NCBI RefSeq assembly: GCF_029962835.1
Contig: NC_080574.1
Coordinates: 25,332,001 to 25,396,000 of the forward strand
Length of the DNA stretch: 64,000 nt
Direction: 5' to 3'
DNA from: Magnolia sinica
Taxonomy: Eukaryota > Streptophyta > Magnoliopsida > Magnoliales > Magnoliaceae
Part shown: piece after piece, positions 46,396 through 58,290 of the stretch
How positions within the stretch are numbered: position 1 is the first letter of the stretch
How the letters are laid out: each line of letters starts with the position of its first letter
Position numbers and translations under genes: made by a program
Notes under the pieces: model-generated
What the model was told of the DNA's origin: nothing
The model's database searches: none
Seen by the model: only the letters and a program-made list of their open reading frames with translations

Positions 46396-48403
46396 CAAGA
46401 AAAGAATTCACATTTAGATACAAATGGCAAAACAAAATACCTTTGACAAACACAGTATTGTAATGGAATCCCAATTTCGTAGTATTCATGATGAGAAAGT
46501 AGCCCTCAAATTATAGATAGATTCTTTTCAAATCCAACTTGAAAGTAATGCAATTGCAATTTGGAGCATGGTTCCTCAATATGAATGCTGAGGAAGGTTA
46601 ATTACAATTAGGTTGTTTCTGCTTTATTAGTCTGAATGGGCTCTATTTTTAGTGATTTTCAGCTCCATTGCTGAGCATTGGAGGAAAGTCGATGTGGGTG
46701 TCGTCGTTTGCGGCCCGCCAAGCCTTCAATCAAGTGTTGCAGCAAAGTGCAGATCACGAACCATATGGGGCACATCCAATGGACCAATATTCCACTTCAA
46801 TAACCACAACTTTGAGTTATAGAAACTTTCCACTAATGTATAAAAGATGAGAAACAGTAACAGATCAAACCTCGAGAACAAAACATGGCGAGCACATCTA
46901 AGGTCTTGTACCAATCATTTGAAGCTTCAAATTCGAACCTACAGTAGGCCAATGCCGTTTGGCCGGCTTGGTTATTGCAAGATCCAAATGCGATTGAATT
47001 AGCTATATATGGGTAGTAATTGTTAGTTGATAGTCAACAGCAATTAGATCATTTGGAACATTACTCATGTGAAAACTCAGTTGTAATTTCTATATTCAAC
47101 CAAGACCTGACTCAAGACCGACCCAAACCCAAACCATGTGATAAATGGGTCGGGTTTGAGTCCTCTGCTCTTACTGATCACACCAGCAAGAGTACTGCAA
47201 TGAAATCCCAACAACAGTCTAGCAGGAGTATTGTAATGAAATCCACAACAAATATACATCAGCAGTTAAACATACAATGCAATGGCAATATACAAGTGAG
47301 CTTATCCTTTAAGAATCCATCTTCATCTTTCAAAAAGAAAAGGAAAAGAAATAGTTCAACAGTCCATACTCAAACGTAGATGTGTGGCTCATGGGTGAGT
47401 GTCCTGCCCTGATTTTGTTTTTTTTTTTTGTTTTTATGCATTTGCCCAGATTTGCTTCAGATTTATCAGAACCGATATGAGTGTCCATCTGGGCAGGGGA
47501 TAGCCCAAAAACTGGGATATTGGCTTCATGACCTCCATGTTGGATTTGCTTAATTACAACTACATAATTGTGACTAAGTAGGGAACTCCGTCACCTTTGG
47601 AAGGAGTTAACCATCTCTTGTCAAGGGGGCATGGAGGATGAATGGTTGTACATGCACAAAGGTCCCCTATGGAAAAGAAAAACAGATATTGTAAAATAAA
47701 TTAAGCTATATTTACAAAGCTCATCCATGACCAAGCAAGATGGGGCCTATTCACAATTGAATGGTGAGGATTGACAGCCCTACCAACCAATCAGGTGAGT
47801 CCGTGTGTGTGAGTGTGTTTTATACAAGCTTCAGTTTCTCCTCACTTGATCTATGAAAACACTTATGTCCATTTGCAAAACTCCAATATGTTAAGTAGGG
47901 TTCGTCTGGCATTTGTGATTTCCACACTGTAACTTGGCCATATTGGGTTATGCAAATGATCGAATATGATCATCAAGTACAACATCATTCTAACCGTTGA
48001 TTCGCACATCCAAGCATTCAGACAGTAAGGATTTCAACCGGTGAAATGGCCCATCTGAAGTGGGACACAATTAGTGAAATTCCAATCACCGAGAGATAGG
48101 TTTACTTGAACGGTGAATCATTCAGAAAGAAGGTTAGAAAAGCTTCTCAGGGTTTTCTAATCATTGATTTTTCATCAAATCTAGCCGTTAGGTTCCAGTC
48201 CAAAACCAATCCGATCGTACAGCCAGGAGTTGGGTCTGGGTTTTAGAACTGGTTCTAAGATCACCAAAAGAAGGTAAATGAAACAGGATCTAACCAAAAG
48301 AACTGGTTCTAAAATTTTCTCAAATATATTGGACTAGTTGTTAATTTCAGGGATGTAACATGTGAAAATATAACAAAATCCAGAGGAAAAAAATAAAACA
48401 TAC

Positions 48404-48550
48404 TTCTGATAGAATCTCCAAGTCTTTCTTCAGAGAACACGCTTCAAGAACATGCTCATACTTCTCCCTATCCATTTCCTTACCAAACAATACATTTTCT
48501 TCAATTTTCCCTCTCTGTATCCAAGTTGATTGAGCAACATAGGTTAAGAA
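48404..48550 (-). pseudogene. ABCC transporter exon relic
   Basis: On the minus strand: TYVAQSTWIQRGKIEENVLF, then GKEMDREKYEHVLEACSLKK, then DLEILSE before a GTATGT donor. This matches the first nucleotide-binding domain of plant ABCC (MRP-type) transporters, between Walker A and the ABC signature, including the Q-loop region VAQSPWIQ (P is T here). These proteins pump conjugates into the vacuole. Upstream the exon is cut by the (GA)n run and the large inverted repeat. No other ABCC exon is in the window. Confidence 0.82.
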
Positions 48551-48576
48551 ACTGTCCAAGTTATGGTGTACATGTG

Positions 48577-48693
<117 letters not shown>

Positions 48694-49449
48694 GAGAGAA
48701 CGATGGGAGAGAGAGAGAGAGAGAGAGGGGCCGAGAGAAGTATCCGTTGAAATTGGAACTGTATGCTGGCGCCGATGGGGGCCGAGAGAAGTATCCGTTG
48801 AAATTCGAACTGTATGCTGGCGCCTGGCTGTCACCGTTACGTTGATATGCTGGCGCCTTCCAGCTAGCGCTGGCTGTTACCGTTACGTTGATATGGGTTT
48901 GAAACTGGAGGAAGTTCTTGCGCTGGGAATTCAGGTGGGGCCCACTGCGATGTTTATGAGAAATCCACCTCGTTCATCCGTTTTTTGTATTAATTTTAGG
49001 ATATTAGGAAAAAAATGAACCGGATCCATTGCTTAAGTGGGCCGATGACATGAGAATTGAACGCCCACAGTTGAGATATTCGTGGGGCCACATAAGTTTT
49101 GAATCATTTTAATATTTATTTTTTCAGTTAATCCTAGTAGGAATGAGGTTATGAACGGTATAGATGTCACGTAAACATCACTGTCGACTCAGGAAGGTTT
49201 CAACGGTAGGAAATTTCCTAAAACCTTCTCTTTTATTACGGCACACTTGATCTTGAATCCTGTTCAATTTTGATTTGATATCCGAAAATGAGCTCATAAA
49301 ACGGATGGACGGAGTGGATTCCTTAATAACATTAGGGTGGGCTCCACCTCGGTTTCCAGTGCAGGAACTTCCTGCGAAAGGAAATCGGCGTCATTCAAAA
49401 TTGCGCGCGGATTAGGTGCTACCGCCGCAGAGTGCGGTGCAGGCGGAGG

Positions 49450-49990
49450 GGTGCGGATTGGATACTGACAAGGTCAGTAGCCAAATCGCTACTGAAGTGA
49501 CGTCACCATGTTATGTGGACCCACCATGATGCATGTGTTGTATCCATACCGTCCAACCATTTTTATAGATCACATTACAAAGAGAATGAGATAGATCTAA
49601 TGTTCAAGTATACCCCACCATAGAAAATAATGAGGACAATGACATCCACTGTTTAAAACTTGTAAGGGGCCAAGGTAGTTTCTGATCAAGCTGATATTTT
49701 TGTTTTCACTTAATCTATCTTTATTTTAACTTATGAATAGGATGGATCTCAAAAATACATCACTTCGGCCCTGTAAATGTTTCAACAGTGGGTGTGACAG
49801 CTCCCACGGTTTTCTCTCACTTGAGATTTAGATATATCTCATTCTCTTTTTAATGCAATAAAACGATTTCTAAAAATGGTTGAAACGGTATGGATATACA
49901 ACACATGCATTATGGTCGGTCGACAAAGCTTAGTGATGTCACTTCAGTAGCCATTTGCTACTGGCCTTGTCAGTATCCAATCCACGCCCC
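49450..49990. mobile_element. MULE-type MITE with long TIRs
   Basis: A 541-bp element with terminal inverted repeats over 100 bases. The left starts GGTGCGGATTGGATACTGAC. The right, as reverse complement, has GCGTGGATTGGATACTGACA. Both continue with GCTACTGAAGTGAC and TGCATGTGTTGTAT. Flanks AGGCGGAGG (49441-49449) and AGGCAGAGG (49991-49999) form a 9-bp target-site duplication with one difference, which suits the Mutator superfamily. No coding capacity. Confidence 0.85.
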
Positions 49991-50459
49991 AGGCAGAGGA
50001 TCCTACGGCAACTTATGTATGAGCTTTATTGACACTGACCATATATTTTTTCATATTATCCCAAAAATTGAGAAAATAAAATTCTTGAATGGGCCACAGT
50101 GGATATGAAATTTCTACGGTTGAAAAATTTTTAGGACCACAGAAGTTTTGTATCAAGATGATATTTTTTTAACTTCATCCCGGTGTATATGACCATATCA
50201 AGGGATTGGATGAAAAATAAACTAGAAAATGAGCCCAAAAAAGATTTCAACGATGAGCATTCTTAGCACCTCTGCTTCCTATGGTGTCGACCTCTTGGGA
50301 ATTGGATATGCCTTATTTTCTATCATTTTTCTAAAGGATTATGTGTTGGTCCTACTTCAATGTTTGTTAGAAATCAAACACGGGCCATGGGAGATGAAAT
50401 AATGGGGAAATGATTGCCTGCCGTTGTAACCTTCCTAGGCTCCACCTTGCCATTTATAT

Positions 50460-51108
50460 TAGGGCTGAAAGTCGGGCGGGTCAGGTTGGGTTGGGTTGGG
50501 TTGGGTTGGTGCTCAACCCTAACCCAATCCAAGGTTCCTGTACCCCAACCCCAACCCAACCTCGGGTTGGAAATTCTCAACCCAAGCCCAACCCAAGCGG
50601 GCTTGGTCGGGTTGGTCGGGTTAGTCAAGTTGGTCGGGTGAATACATGCTAGCATTTTCGTTATTACATTCGTCTATTATATTTCAATACACACTTATTT
50701 TTTGTATATATGATTTTATTAATTATATATGTAGTTATTTATGGTTAAAGAATTTTATTTTTTTCTAAACAAACAAGCTAAAATATAAGACAACTACTCC
50801 CTTAAAAGATGTGTTGTGTGGCATGCAATCTATATGCACCAATGAAATTCGATGGCACTAGAATTTCTTGTGCCTTCAACACCGATGATCCACGTTCAAT
50901 TATAATTTATAAGTAACTTATATATTGATCGGGTTCGAATTGGGTCGGGCAACCCGAGTCCTCAACCCAAGCCCAACCCAAGTTTTATCGGGTTAGTGTT
51001 TGTATAGTCCAAGCTTGAGATCGGACTCGATACATCCTGCCCGAGCCCAACCCAATGTCGGGTCGGTCACGGGTCGGTCGGGTTGAACCCGCCCAACTTT
51101 CAGCTCTA
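50460..51108. mobile_element. hAT-type MITE
   Basis: A 649-bp element with exact 8-bp target-site duplications ATTTATAT at 50452-50459 and 51109-51116. The left end is TAGGGCTGAAAGTCGGGCGG. The right end, as reverse complement, is TAGAGCTGAAAGTTGGGCGG. Subterminal regions are packed with GGTTGGGTTGGG and its complement AACCCAACC, so single strands can fold strongly. Eight-base duplication and TAG-type ends are hAT features. No transposase. Confidence 0.93.
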
Positions 51109-51418
51109 ATTTATATGCCATCTAAACAGTTTATAAAGTCATTTTCACTTAAATAAAGTAAAAATACCAAAAAAATTATACCGTTACAAACTTTAATGGA
51201 CATATAAATGTTTCAAAGGTGGCACTAAATCTCCATTGTTTATTCTCGTGTGGCCCACTTGAGTTTTGGATCCTCTAAATTTTTAGTTTCATCTAATAAA
51301 ATGAGCTTTAAAAACGGACAGAGGGGTTGGATTTCTCACAAACACCTAAGTGGGCCCACAAAGAATTCCTGCGCAGGAACTTCCCACTGGACCAGTTTCA
51401 AACCCATATCAACCTAAC

Positions 51419-51911
51419 GGACGCGGATTTCGGATTTCCTGCCTTTCGCAGGAGGTTCCTGCGCTGGAAATCTAGGTGGGGACCCACTGTAATGGTCGTG
51501 AGAAATCTACACCGTCCATCCGTTTTGTGATCTCATTTTAGCACTTGAAACAAAAAATTAGAGGGATCCAAGATTCAAGTGGGCCTCACTAAAGGAAAAG
51601 GTGGGTAGGGAAGTCGACAGTGATGTTTACATGCCATCCATACCGTTCATAACGCCATTCATGCTGGGATGAACTGAAAACATAAATATTAGACTGATTC
51701 AAAACTTCCGTGGCTCCATAAATATTTCAACCGTGGAAGTTTAATCCTTACGTTTTCGGCCCACTTGAGTATTGGATCAGGATCATTTTTGGTCCCATAG
51801 ACTAAAATAATGTCACAAAACTGATGGACGGGGTGGATTTCTCACAAACATCACAGAGGTCCCCACCTAGGTTTCCAGCGCAGGAACCTCCCGCGCAGGA
51901 AATCCGCGTCC
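51419..51911. mobile_element. MULE-type MITE with perfect 9-bp TSD
   Basis: A 493-bp element flanked by identical CAACCTAAC at 51410-51418 and 51912-51920. Its arms pair over more than 100 bases. The left starts GGACGCGGATTTCGGATTTC. The right, as reverse complement, starts GGGACGCGGATTTCCTGC. Both contain TCCTGCGCTGGAAA and GTGAGAAATC. It sits inside the right arm of the large element 48691-52062, so it is younger than that element. Confidence 0.92.
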
Positions 51912-52064
51912 CAACCTAACGGTCACAGCCAGCTGGAAGGCGCCAACGGATACTTCCTTTCGCGGAAATCCGCGTCCCAACCTAACGGTCACGGCCAGCT
52001 GGAAGGCGCCAACGGATACTTCTCTCGGCCCCCATCGTTCTCTCTCCCTCTCTCCCTCTTCCGA

Positions 52065-54270
52065 ACAGGCGGGAGTATCAAAGTTGTTCGGTCTCTGTAT
52101 CATGTATGTTTGCCACCGTTTACCGTCCACCATACATGTGTACGATTATCCCGACCATCCAAATTGTGGGTCCATGGTGGATTGAGGATAGCCCAACAAA
52201 AAATCGCAATAATTGGACGGTTCCTAGCCACCTCTGCCGATAAAATGGGTTGCTAGTAAGAAAACTGCAAAATTAAAAAAAAAAAAAAAAACTCTGTGGG
52301 GTCCACTGTAATGTGTGAGTGACATCCACTTCGTCCGTCATTTAGAATGCCAATCTAAACCTCAAGTAGACCCCACACAGAAACTGGAAACAGGGCCACC
52401 TACTAATGAAATCTTAACTTACAATGTGTTGTATTGGTCCCACTATGATGGGTGCATGACACCCAATCCATCTATCATCAGTGTTTTCTTGGGTCATCCT
52501 TGCCTCCCAAAAAATCAGATGGTACATATCATGAAAAATCATGCCTAAACCTTTAAAATCCAGTGGTGAGGTCCAACCGGATTTTGAACTGGTCTGATTT
52601 TCTCTGTATCAATTCATCCTTGTGGGAATTATCTTGTGAATGGATTAGATGACATATAAATAATAAAGTGTGCCCCCACAAATAACCTAAAAGGTTTCTA
52701 ATGTTGGGTATTCTCATTCCAACTGTTCCTGTGGCATGGCCTACCCGCCTGGTATTTAGTTTCTAATAACAACACGAGGGCCCACAGACAATGGATGGAT
52801 TGGATGTGATGCATATATACATCATGGTGGGCACCACACGTTGAGTTGTACGTTGAACTTAACTTACCAAACATCCTATTGGATCCAGCCTCGTTTATCA
52901 ATGTGGTTTTTGGTCAATGGCCCATCCACAATGGAGCCTGTAATTTGGACGGTGCAGATTGGTGAAATCTAACCCTCCAATGGGAAGTCCCAACTCCCGA
53001 GCAATCAGAGAGCTCCCTTCCACCAATTGAAAGTATCCAAGTTATCAATCATGATATCGATGCACGTATGCACGTTGCATACGTGTACAAGATCTGGACC
53101 ATTCATCTATCAAGCCTTACCTAAGATAGGCCATACCCCAAAAGCTATAGTCATATAATTTTAGCCAAGTGAATGACACGTGGATGGATGGAGATGGATT
53201 TTTCAACCTTAGGCCATCCAAGCACGTAACCAGTGGATAGACGGTTTGGATCCACCGCCTAACCTGCCAGGTGTCAAATACTAGGGGCGCACGTCTGCAA
53301 GATAATGACCGCTCATCTCATCTGATGGGGGCTCGGACACGTGACATGTTGACACAGATTATGTGCTTCGTCACCGCCAGGGGAAGTGGACACGGATTGC
53401 CTAGTTCTGTAGTGGGAAGTTGTGTGGGGCCCACAGATATGCGTGTGACAAATCCACTCCGTCCATCGGTTTTGCAAGGTCACAATAGGATAAAATCATG
53501 CAGATACAAACTTATGTGAGCCACACCAAACGAAACAGTAGGAATAGAAATGTCCACCGTTGAAACCTTCCCGGAGCCCGACCATGATATTTATATGCCA
53601 TCCAAACCGTTCACAGGGTTGACACAAATATCATCTTGTTACAAAACTTCTACGGTAATCACAAAGTTTGCAATGGTGGGTATTCAATCGCTGATATTTC
53701 ATGAAACGAAACCTCATTGGTGTTTAGGACGGCTGTAAACAATTGGGACACACTTGAGCTTTCCATCAGGCTGATATTCGAGTTCCCCCACCTTTCCAAC
53801 GGGTTGGATATCATATAAACAAAATAGTGGGCCTCAGGACGGTTTCAATGGTGGGCAGCAAATGGCGTTGTAAATGTCATACAAGTAATGAGAGGTACCT
53901 TCACTTCACTTAGTCCTTATAAAAATATGGTTGGTTTCATAAAGGTTTCATACGTTAAAAGTTGTACTGTGTAGCTAGCAATTTATTTAGAAGAGAGAAA
54001 TCCAACCTATCTTATTAGGAATCTGGATTTTCTTTTTGCAACAAACAGATTTTTTTTTCCTTGCATTATTATTGATCCACATCCTCACTATTAATGCTGT
54101 TAGCAGTACTATATTAAATGCAGTATGTGATAATGTGGCCTAATCACATTGCAATAAACAGATTTTTTCTATTTGTAGCAATCAAAGCATCCGGAAATAA
54201 CATGGACAATGAGCAGTGACACCATTGGATTTTCCTGTGCCTTTAACACAAATGATCCACACTCAAGATC
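52065..54270. other. No supported gene; fragments of inverted-repeat family
   Basis: Words such as GTGGGGCCCACAGATATGCG and ACTCCGTCCATCGGTTTTGC near 53420-53480, and repeated GGTTTCAATGGTGGGC phrases, mark decayed copies of the MULE-like family. An A run lies at 52275-52291. No coding gene was recognised. Confidence 0.5.
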
Positions 54271-54514
54271 AACATCAGGACATCTTGATATTATTGAAAT
54301 GTTGACAAAGTGGCCGGTGATGTTCAGATGGACAGTTTAGATTGATAATTGTATTGTCCACATGACCAATGCAATTTACAAAAGGCTAAAGAGGAAATCT
54401 AATTTCACATAGATTAAAGCTACATAACTTCCTCACTAAAAGCTGCAGTAAACAGCTATATTTATTGTCATGTTGTAACATATCTTAATATTATTGAGCA
54501 TGAATGCTGGGCAC

Positions 54515-54515
<1 letters not shown>

Positions 54516-54546
<31 letters not shown>
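54516..54546. repeat. (CT)n microsatellite, short allele
   Basis: 31 bases of CT just beyond the end of the secreted-protein ORF. The paralogous run at 61997-62047 is 51 bases, so the repeat has changed length since the duplication. Confidence 0.95.
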
Positions 54547-54549
<3 letters not shown>

Positions 54550-54565
54550 CCGCCAAACAAATGGC

Positions 54566-55078
54566 CTATTGTTGGAGGAGGCGACGGTGCGGGACCCGCG
54601 AGACTCGCAGGCCACTAAGGCCCAAGTACGGGTCGGGAGTATCGTAGGGTCGACGGCCCAAAAGATAGGCCTGTTGGCATTCCATGTATAGGACCCAAGG
54701 GCACCATATGAAGATAGTGAGGTGAATTCCTCCGTTGCGAGTTACGCATTGAGGCCAGCTCGCCTTAGCGCATCGCACCCATGGGTTTCGATCTGTGTAC
54801 GGTGCGTTGAGGAAGATCTTCAAGTGATAATACCATTTCCTGAAATCATTCTGGTTCAAGAACGGATGAATCTTGTACACCATCTTATTTCCCATTTGGA
54901 TCCACCACTTCTCTGCTCTCAGGTACCAGTTCTTGAAGCCATTAATCTGTCTTCGGAATTCACGGCCGAGATTGAAGGCACTGTAACTGAACGAGAAGGA
55001 CCAGCACTCCGCCAGCCCTGGCAGCTCGGATGCCGCCAACAGCACTAGGAATGCCACTGCCAGATCCTTGCGCTGCAT
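54566..55078 (-). CDS. Small secreted Trp/Cys-containing protein, copy 1
   Basis: An intact 170-residue frame. The ATG at 55078 is chosen because it opens a signal peptide (MQRKDLAVAFLVLLAASELP then GLAECWS, probable cleavage near Ala24) and lies about 60 bases after a TATA box. The mature part has five cysteines and about ten tryptophans, with NWYLRAEKWWIQMGNK, FRKWYYHLKIFLNAPYTDR and RCAKASWPQC. It probably enters the secretory pathway. I do not recognise the family. Compared with the copy at 62071-62583, the ORF differs at 12 of 513 bases (about 2.3%), about five of which change residues, while upstream flank differs at about 4%. That pattern suggests the protein is under selection. No intron was needed; whether the C-terminal part after about residue 110 is really coding is less certain. 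Confidence 0.7.
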   Translation of the reverse strand: MQRKDLAVAFLVLLAASELPGLAECWSFSFSYSAFNLGREFRRQINGFKNWYLRAEKWWIQMGNKMVYKIHPFLNQNDFRKWYYHLKIFLNAPYTDRNPWVRCAKASWPQCVTRNGGIHLTIFIWCPWVLYMECQQAYLLGRRPYDTPDPYLGLSGLRVSRVPHRRLLQQ

Positions 55079-55124
55079 CTTCGGCTGGTTTGGAATGCGA
55101 GGAAGAGGTGCAAGGATGGGTATT

Positions 55125-55133
55125 TATAGAGGA
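55125..55133 (-). promoter_or_regulatory. TATA box of secreted-protein gene copy 1
   Basis: On the minus strand CTCTATAAATACCCATCC lies about 50-60 bases before the ATG at 55078. It is conserved in copy 2 as CTGTATAAATACCCATCC. Transcription would start about 30 bases downstream, leaving a short leader. Confidence 0.75.
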
Positions 55134-57124
55134 GAGGAGTGGTGGTGTACCTTCTCTCTGGTTGGGTTTTGGAGGGAGATGTGACTGTCAGCATAACGGT
55201 TTCACTTTCATGGGTTTTTAATAACGGTGGTTATACTTAATAGGGTGCATGGCACGTGCGATGCACGTGGAGGGAGGTACCCACCTGTTTTCTTTCACTT
55301 GGGTAGACGACTTAACATGTATAAAATCTAGACCGTCTATCAGATAAATCACACCTTATTTGGCCTTGATATAAAAAAATTACTCGGATTCAACTCTCAT
55401 GCCACCTATACCTAAAATCTTTTAAGTCTAGCTGTTATGGCCCAACTAGATTTTGGAATACTGATTTTTGGGTAATTCATTTGTCACAATGAGGCACATT
55501 AGATGAATGGATTGAATGGGACATAATTAAACACTTCAGTCAAAACTGTGCTCCTTCTCAATTTTATTGCGTGGGGTTATACTTGAGTTTTAAAGGATTG
55601 TGAAATGTAGAGCTGGGCATAATTTGATCCGATCCTACGAATCCGAACCGATTTGATCCGAACCGAAGGCTAAGATCGGACCGGATTGAGTTCGCCTAGT
55701 CAGATCAAACCGTTTATCGGATCAAGTTTGGATTAATGTTAATTCGGACCGATCCAATCTGAGCTCAAGAGTGCGGGGTGGCCTTGGCCGACCTGGATAC
55801 TCAAATGAGCTTCAAGCCTCCCATTATTATTAGGTAGCTGTTTGACTTGTTAACCTGCCTTCATATGTCGTAGGTGACCGACCTCTCTTTCTTGGCCATT
55901 GATGAACTCATTAGTCGTGATCGGCACTGGCCGACCAGTGTCTCGTAGAAATGTCCAAGCTGACTTTTTCTCTTTAATTAATTCATTTTTACCCATGACA
56001 GTATGGTAAGACATATATTTGGATCCGCTTAAGTTTTGAGATAACATCCTTAAGTGAGATGATAAAACGGATGAGCAATATAGATACGAAATAAATTCTC
56101 ATCAAGGCAGGCCCCACATGTTAAGGGTAACACCCACTACGGTGTTACCCCGTAACAGCTAATCCGCTCTTTAAATGGTTAGAGTGGAATAGCATACTTG
56201 ATGGACGCATCAAGTTTTACTTAAAATGTCTTTTCATGTTTTTTATATTCATGTGAAGTTATCTACTGTTTGGGGTGGAAAAATATCTTCCGCTATTCAT
56301 TATTTAATATTAGATGGACCGAAGAAGGGATAGAAAGAAAAAAAAAAGGGGGGGCCGGGGGAAATAGAGAAATAAAATAGAAGGATGTTAATGCAAAGAT
56401 CTCTTACGTACGTCTTGATCGTGCCGAGTCACGTCTGGATCTTCAGTGATGTACCATCGCACATGCTACCCACATACATTACACGACGTACACGTGTACA
56501 CAGATGTTCATTCCAATCGTGTACGTGGGATGATTTTATCATACGCAGTCCCATTGAAGCTCCTTCATGATCGTACGGTCTATACTTCCAAACATCCCAA
56601 ATCCCGTACGCGTACACACATACATGCACGCACACAAGCGTATTCTATCACACGTGCGCTTGTCATTCCAACGGAAGATCCAAGCCATCCATCAGGTGGG
56701 CCCCACTTTCCGGTCACCGTATTCTGAAGATAAGACGCATCGAGTGGCTAATCTTAAATATGCAATAAAAGTCACGTAAAACGTGAGTACCGCCGCAAAG
56801 ATGACGGTCAACTTGTTAGGTGGACCGCACCTATATAGATCGTCAAATCCATTGATTTTGATGATGTCATCCGCCTTACGAATGGCTAATCTGACTTTTC
56901 ACGTCAATTGATCCTATTGGACGACCCTACAGATTACTTTATGGACTTTGATTTGATTGGTCCACCTGTATGTATCAATCAGGTCCATCAATCTGTGGGA
57001 CCCACTGAATTGGTTTCTTGTTCACATCAAATCAACGTTTTAGATTTGTGATCCATGGGACCCACATGTGATCTTAACTGGCTTATTGGATGCTGAGTCA
57101 TCAGGTGAGATATATGTGTACAAG

Positions 57125-57272
57125 ATAAACGAGTATTGGATCCTTGCTCTTGCACGGGTGGTAGACTCTGGTGAGTTTCAACACCCGGTCAAGGGTTCAA
57201 GTATCAGAGGGGGTGAAATCCCACTACCGCGTGAGTGTGCGCGTGTGTTTAAAAAAAATAATAAGATAAGAT
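57125..57272 (+). mobile_element. tRNA-derived SINE-like element
   Basis: GGGTGGTAGACTCTGG is followed by the B-box-like GGTCAAGGGTTCAAGTA, then GGTGAAATCCCACTACCGCG, a GT-rich stretch and an A-rich tail. The same order is found in the opposite orientation at 57450-57620. Confidence 0.6.
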
Positions 57273-57449
57273 AGACGAGTATTGCCGGTCAAGGGTCCAC
57301 CATGATGTAGCCCGCACCATGATATATAAGTTAACACAGACATGAAAGTAGGGAAAACACAAATATCAGCTTGCTCGAAGACTTCGTGTGGATACAACAC
57401 ATATATCAGGGTGGGAACTACAGAACTTGGTGACATTAACTCGGCTCAA

Positions 57450-57620
57450 CCTTTCTTTTTTTTTCACACACGCACACAAACATCCCCCCACACACACTCA
57501 CACACCCCACACACGCACGCAGTGGGATTTCACCACTGGTGGGTACTCAAACCCTTGACCCAGTGTTGAAACACCTGGGAGTCTACCACCCGGGTATGAG
57601 TAAGTACCCGACTCGCTACT
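57450..57620 (-). mobile_element. tRNA-derived SINE-like element, opposite orientation
   Basis: On the minus strand: GGGTGGTAGACTCCCAGGTG, then GGTCAAGGGTTTGAGTACCC, then GGTGAAATCCCACTGCGTGC, a GT-rich stretch and a short A-rich tail. Together with 57125-57272 it forms a large inverted pair with about 180 bases between. Confidence 0.6.
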
Positions 57621-58290
57621 CAACCTGTCAGTAGCTAATCCGCATCCGAGGAGATACTGCCAACGTGGCAAAAAAGTGCCCAAGCCACTCACCAGGTGGG
57701 GGCCACTCTGAACAATAGCTGGCCCAAAATTCAGGTTGGTACTCATCATCTGATCATGAAAATGATTGAGTGGTTATAGAAAGGAGGATCAATGGTCTAT
57801 ATTCAATGCAAACATGCAGCCCACTTATGAACGGACTGGATTGCTTCCTGGACAACGACAGATACTCGATCCTTCATCAAACCTTCCTCGCACAAGAACG
57901 TTTGTCACAACTGCTGTTCTAAACCATAAAAAATCCTATGAATTGGAAAATCCTAGCCACCCATATCAGGACCCTTTTCAATTGAATATGGACCATTGTT
58001 GTATTTTTTGTTCTTGACCATATACCCGTACCAAAGTTGCCATTGTACCTGTAAAGATGATCTGGTTAATGTCTATCCACGGTGGGACACAACATGTGAA
58101 TGGTTTGGATTATCAATCTATGGGCCCCACTCATCAGAATTGAAACTATGTAGCATTACCATATACCGTATATTAGGATTAAGAAGGATGTGTGTAACAT
58201 ATGTTTCACCTTTATCTACGTCTTATTGATTTTGATTCTATCTGCATCTCTAGTAACATCCGGTTTAAGTAGGGGAAGGTTGGTAGTCCT

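Larger units (their letters stand above)
39652..47883. repeat. Segmental duplication, copy B
   Basis: Direct repeat partner of 22264-32515. Begins ATATGATCCTTGGTCTAAGC straight after the array and ends GTCCATTTGCAAAACTC at 47883, where copy A runs into the array. It lacks the copia element and PLC-X pseudogene and instead has a private stretch from about 41150 to 44620. Confidence 0.92.
55563..58168. other. 2.6-kb stretch absent from duplication copy 2
   Basis: No gene recognised. It contains the start of an hAT-like end (TAGAGCTGGGCATAATTTGA at about 55614), arms of the MULE-like family (about 56090-56170) and two SINE-like copies in opposite orientation. The ends show no target-site duplication. 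Junction comparison (CAATTTT|ATTGCG left, AG|GATTAAG right, against CAATTTTGATTAAG in copy 2) suggests a deletion in copy 2. Confidence 0.6.
54278..58290. repeat. Second segmental duplication, copy 1
   Basis: Direct repeat partner of 61762-63186. Homology starts at GACATCTTGATATTATTGAA and covers 54278-55562. It resumes at 58169 (GATTAAGAAGGATGTGTGTA) through about 58290 (GGAAGGTTGGTAGTCCTCGG). The 2.6 kb between (55563-58168) is missing from copy 2. Confidence 0.92.
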
